The notes under the pieces are model-generated. The model did not search any database and was not told the DNA's origin. It was given only the letters and a program-made list of their open reading frames with translations. Shown here piece by piece: positions 62,077-64,000 of a stretch of 64,000 nucleotides of DNA; positions within the stretch are counted from its first letter, which is position 1; the number at the start of each line of letters is the position of its first letter. The DNA comes from Buttiauxella brennerae ATCC 51605 (GTDB taxonomy: Bacteria > Pseudomonadota > Gammaproteobacteria > Enterobacterales > Enterobacteriaceae). The stretch lies in the NCBI RefSeq assembly GCF_001654925.1, contig NZ_LXER01000015.1:1-64000 (forward strand). Direction: 5' to 3'. The position numbers and the translations under genes were made by a program.

Positions 62077-62775
62077 ATGCTACAAGTCAACGAACTCAAT
62101 CAATACTACGGCGGCAGTCACATTCTGCGCGGGGTCTCGTTTGAAGCAAAAATTGGTGAAGTCACCTGCCTGCTTGGGCGCAACGGCGTGGGCAAAAGCA
62201 CGCTGCTGAAATGCCTGATGGGGCTAATCCCGGCGAAATCTGGCAGCGTGAACTGGCAGCAGAACAACATCACCAGCCGTAAACCGCACCAGCGTGTACA
62301 AGCGGGGATTGCTTATGTGCCACAAGGACGCGAAATCTTCCCGCGCCTGACGGTAGAAGAAAACCTGTTGATGGGGCTTTCACGTTTTGCGGGGCGTGAC
62401 GCAAAACAGGTGCCTGAAGAAATTTACCAGCTCTTTCCTGTACTCAAAGAGATGAAACAACGGCGCGGCGGTGACCTTTCTGGCGGGCAACAGCAACAAC
62501 TGGCCATTGGCCGCGCCCTGGCCTGCAAACCGCAGCTGTTGATTCTGGACGAGCCAACCGAAGGGATACAGCCCTCGGTGATTAAAGAGATAGGCCAGGT
62601 GATTAGCAGTCTCGCCGCTAAAGGGGATATGGCTATTTTGTTGGTCGAGCAGTTTTATGATTTCGCCGCCGATCTCGCCGACAACTATCTGGTGATGTCG
62701 CGTGGCTCAATTGTCCAGCGTGGTAAAGGTGCTGATATGGAAGCTGAAGGCGTGAGAGGACTGGTGGCGATTTAG
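62077..62775 (+). CDS. urtE: urea ABC transporter ATP-binding protein UrtE
   Basis: A 232-residue LivF-type ATPase, partner of UrtD. Walker A GRNGVGKSTLLK, Q-loop in YVPQGREIFPRLTVEENL, signature LSGGQQQQLAIG, Walker B LLILDEPTEGI, switch His replaced by Gln in LLVEQFYDF as in LivF/UrtE proteins. It is 143 bp from urtD because of the inserted repeat, which supplies its ribosome site. Completes the transporter. No clear terminator follows within 100 bp. Confidence 0.95.
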   Translation: MLQVNELNQYYGGSHILRGVSFEAKIGEVTCLLGRNGVGKSTLLKCLMGLIPAKSGSVNWQQNNITSRKPHQRVQAGIAYVPQGREIFPRLTVEENLLMGLSRFAGRDAKQVPEEIYQLFPVLKEMKQRRGGDLSGGQQQQLAIGRALACKPQLLILDEPTEGIQPSVIKEIGQVISSLAAKGDMAILLVEQFYDFAADLADNYLVMSRGSIVQRGKGADMEAEGVRGLVAI

Positions 62776-62880
62776 TCCCGAGCGATGGTCTGCTAAATTG
62801 GCCACATTATGGTTCTTTTTGTTATGCCATTCGTTGTTTATATTCATGGTACAAATTCTATCTTCCTTGTGAGGCATCGA

Positions 62881-64000
62881 TTGACTGGATCAAATGAATA
62901 TCAACAACCTGTTGGCAATGCACTTCCGGGCTGGCAACCTTGCCCGCGCCCAGAGCGTGTGGTGCTGGAAGGGCGTTACTGCCGCCTGGAACCGCTGACC
63001 CGTGTCCAGAGCGCTGGTTTGTGGGATGCCTGGAACACCGCCAAAGATGATCGTGGCTGGACATATTTAAGCGTCGGGCCGTTTGAAGGTGCCCAACAAT
63101 TTTCTGATTTTATAGAAACCGCGTCGCACAGTAATGATCCGCTGCATTATGCGGTGGTCGATACCCAAAACAGCAAGGCGCTGGGCACGCTGTCGCTGAT
63201 GCGCATCGACCCGGCCAACGGTGTGGTGGAAGTTGGGTTTGTGATGTACACCCCGCTGCTGCAACGCACCGTTCAGGCGACCGAAGCCCATTATCTGCTG
63301 ATGAAATATGCTTTCGGGCTCGGGTATCGCCGCTACGAGTGGAAATGCGACAGCTTGAATGGCCCGTCGCGCCATGCGGCGATTCGCCTTGGTTTCCGTT
63401 ACGAAGGGCTGTTCCGCCAGGCAATAGTCTATAAACAGCGCACTCGCGACACGGCATGGTTTTCGATTCTCGATAGCGAATGGCCGGTGATCCAGCAGGC
63501 GTTTGAAACGTGGTTGTCTGCTGAGAACATGCCTGATGGCATACAGAAGCAGGGTTTATCGCAAATTCGTGCAAGCCTTGCAGTTAACCGCGCAAAATCC
63601 GATCGCCACCCGGTGCAAATCAGGGCGCTGGTCGAAAGCGATTTCGCGGCGTGGTCCGAGTTATGGCAAGGTTATCTGACGTTTTATAACTCGCAGCTCA
63701 GTGATGCCGTTACCCAACTGACCTGGCAACGTTTTCATGATGCCGCCGAGCCGATGTTTGCGTTGGGCGCCTTTAACGAACAAGGGAAAATGCTGGGCAT
63801 TGTGCATATGATTTACCACCGAGGTACCTGGTCGGCGTCCGATCATTGCTATCTTGAAGATCTGTTTACTGCGCCTGAATTGCGCGGCAAAGGGGTTGGC
63901 CGGGCATTGATTGAAGGTGTTTACCAACATGCTCAATCGAAAGGTTGTGGCCGGGTGTACTGGCATACCCATGAAACCAACGCGGCAGGCCAGGCGTTAT
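62881..64000 (+). CDS. tandem GNAT acetyltransferase, right end cut by window
   Basis: Open to the window edge (373 codons). The first ~200 residues form a RimJ/RimL-like GNAT domain: LEGRYCRLEPL, EVGFVMYTPLLQRTVQATEA, KCDSLNGPSRHAAIRLGFRYEG, and the typical RDTAWFSIL. After a linker a second GNAT domain starts near residue 240 (VQIRALVESDF) with YLEDLFTAPELRGKGVGRAL as its acetyl-CoA motif. TTG at 62881 is the likely start because GAGG is 7 bp before it; in-frame GTG 62869 and ATG 62824 are alternatives. Substrates unknown; the first domain suggests N-terminal or small-molecule acetylation. Confidence 0.8.
   Translation, partial: MTGSNEYQQPVGNALPGWQPCPRPERVVLEGRYCRLEPLTRVQSAGLWDAWNTAKDDRGWTYLSVGPFEGAQQFSDFIETASHSNDPLHYAVVDTQNSKALGTLSLMRIDPANGVVEVGFVMYTPLLQRTVQATEAHYLLMKYAFGLGYRRYEWKCDSLNGPSRHAAIRLGFRYEGLFRQAIVYKQRTRDTAWFSILDSEWPVIQQAFETWLSAENMPDGIQKQGLSQIRASLAVNRAKSDRHPVQIRALVESDFAAWSELWQGYLTFYNSQLSDAVTQLTWQRFHDAAEPMFALGAFNEQGKMLGIVHMIYHRGTWSASDHCYLEDLFTAPELRGKGVGRALIEGVYQHAQSKGCGRVYWHTHETNAAGQAL

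Overview
The window looks like chromosomal DNA of an Enterobacteriaceae species close to, but not, Escherichia coli. The backbone genes yncE, ydbK, ydbJ, hslJ, ldhA, ydbH, ynbE, ydbL, azoR, hrpA, trg and ydcY read as clear orthologues of E. coli genes from the region around its terminus. They are reordered and interleaved with blocks absent from E. coli K-12: dat-ddc, srfABC and urea amidolyase with urtABCDE. A Buttiauxella/Kluyvera/Enterobacter-like host is my inference, not a proven identification. Base composition is near 50-55% GC except in the first 3.6 kb and in the 14.6-15.1 kb and 18.0-18.3 kb gaps, which are clearly AT-rich. No rRNA, tRNA, CRISPR array or transposase gene was seen.

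Layout. 1-3650: the 3' end of an rhs polymorphic-toxin gene (left edge cut), followed by two further orphan Rhs tips, each with a small putative immunity gene, and traces of more core sequence. Most of these units are frameshifted. 3742-9654: a Fur-box-preceded yncE, then convergent ydbK (pyruvate:flavodoxin oxidoreductase), an exact 127-bp ERIC element, ydbJ and hslJ. 9844-14592: ldhA, then the ydbH-ynbE-ydbL envelope lipid-bridge operon and a small secreted Ser/Thr-rich protein. 14593-18052: a long AT-rich leader and dat-ddc, which make 1,3-diaminopropane. 18292-24241: a small membrane protein, azoR, hrpA and a short-chain dehydrogenase. 24305-32285: a peptidase T relative, a DppA-like binding protein, a membrane PQQ-dependent dehydrogenase and a YdeP-type molybdopterin oxidoreductase. 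32533-39917: a Trg chemoreceptor, an ABC-F ATPase, an aldehyde dehydrogenase, a LysR regulator and an NmrA-like protein.

39969-46411 holds srfC, srfB and srfA on the minus strand. They encode a P-loop-like protein, an actin/Hsp70-fold ATPase and a membrane-anchored partner, tightly coupled. This is the least understood multi-gene system in the window. 46609-50786 holds a class I amidotransferase, a second DppA-like binding protein, a GNAT acetyltransferase, an alpha/beta hydrolase and ydcY.

50982-62775 is one coherent nitrogen-scavenging locus: a canonical sigma-54 (-24/-12) promoter, allophanate hydrolase, urea carboxylase, a GntR-type regulator, and the urea ABC transporter urtABCDE. Urea is imported, carboxylated with ATP and biotin to allophanate, and hydrolysed to ammonia and CO2 without a urease. 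A tandem GNAT protein starts at 62881 and is cut by the right edge.

Palindromic repeats are frequent: an ERIC, REP/BIME units, and a separate CCCTC.../...GAGGG family. Copies of the last family lie inside the urt operon between urtA and urtB and between urtD and urtE. Several breaks in the rhs region, and one possible break at the start of srfA, can each be repaired by adding one base to a homopolymer run. Either local decay or assembly indels could explain this, and it can be resolved with reads.
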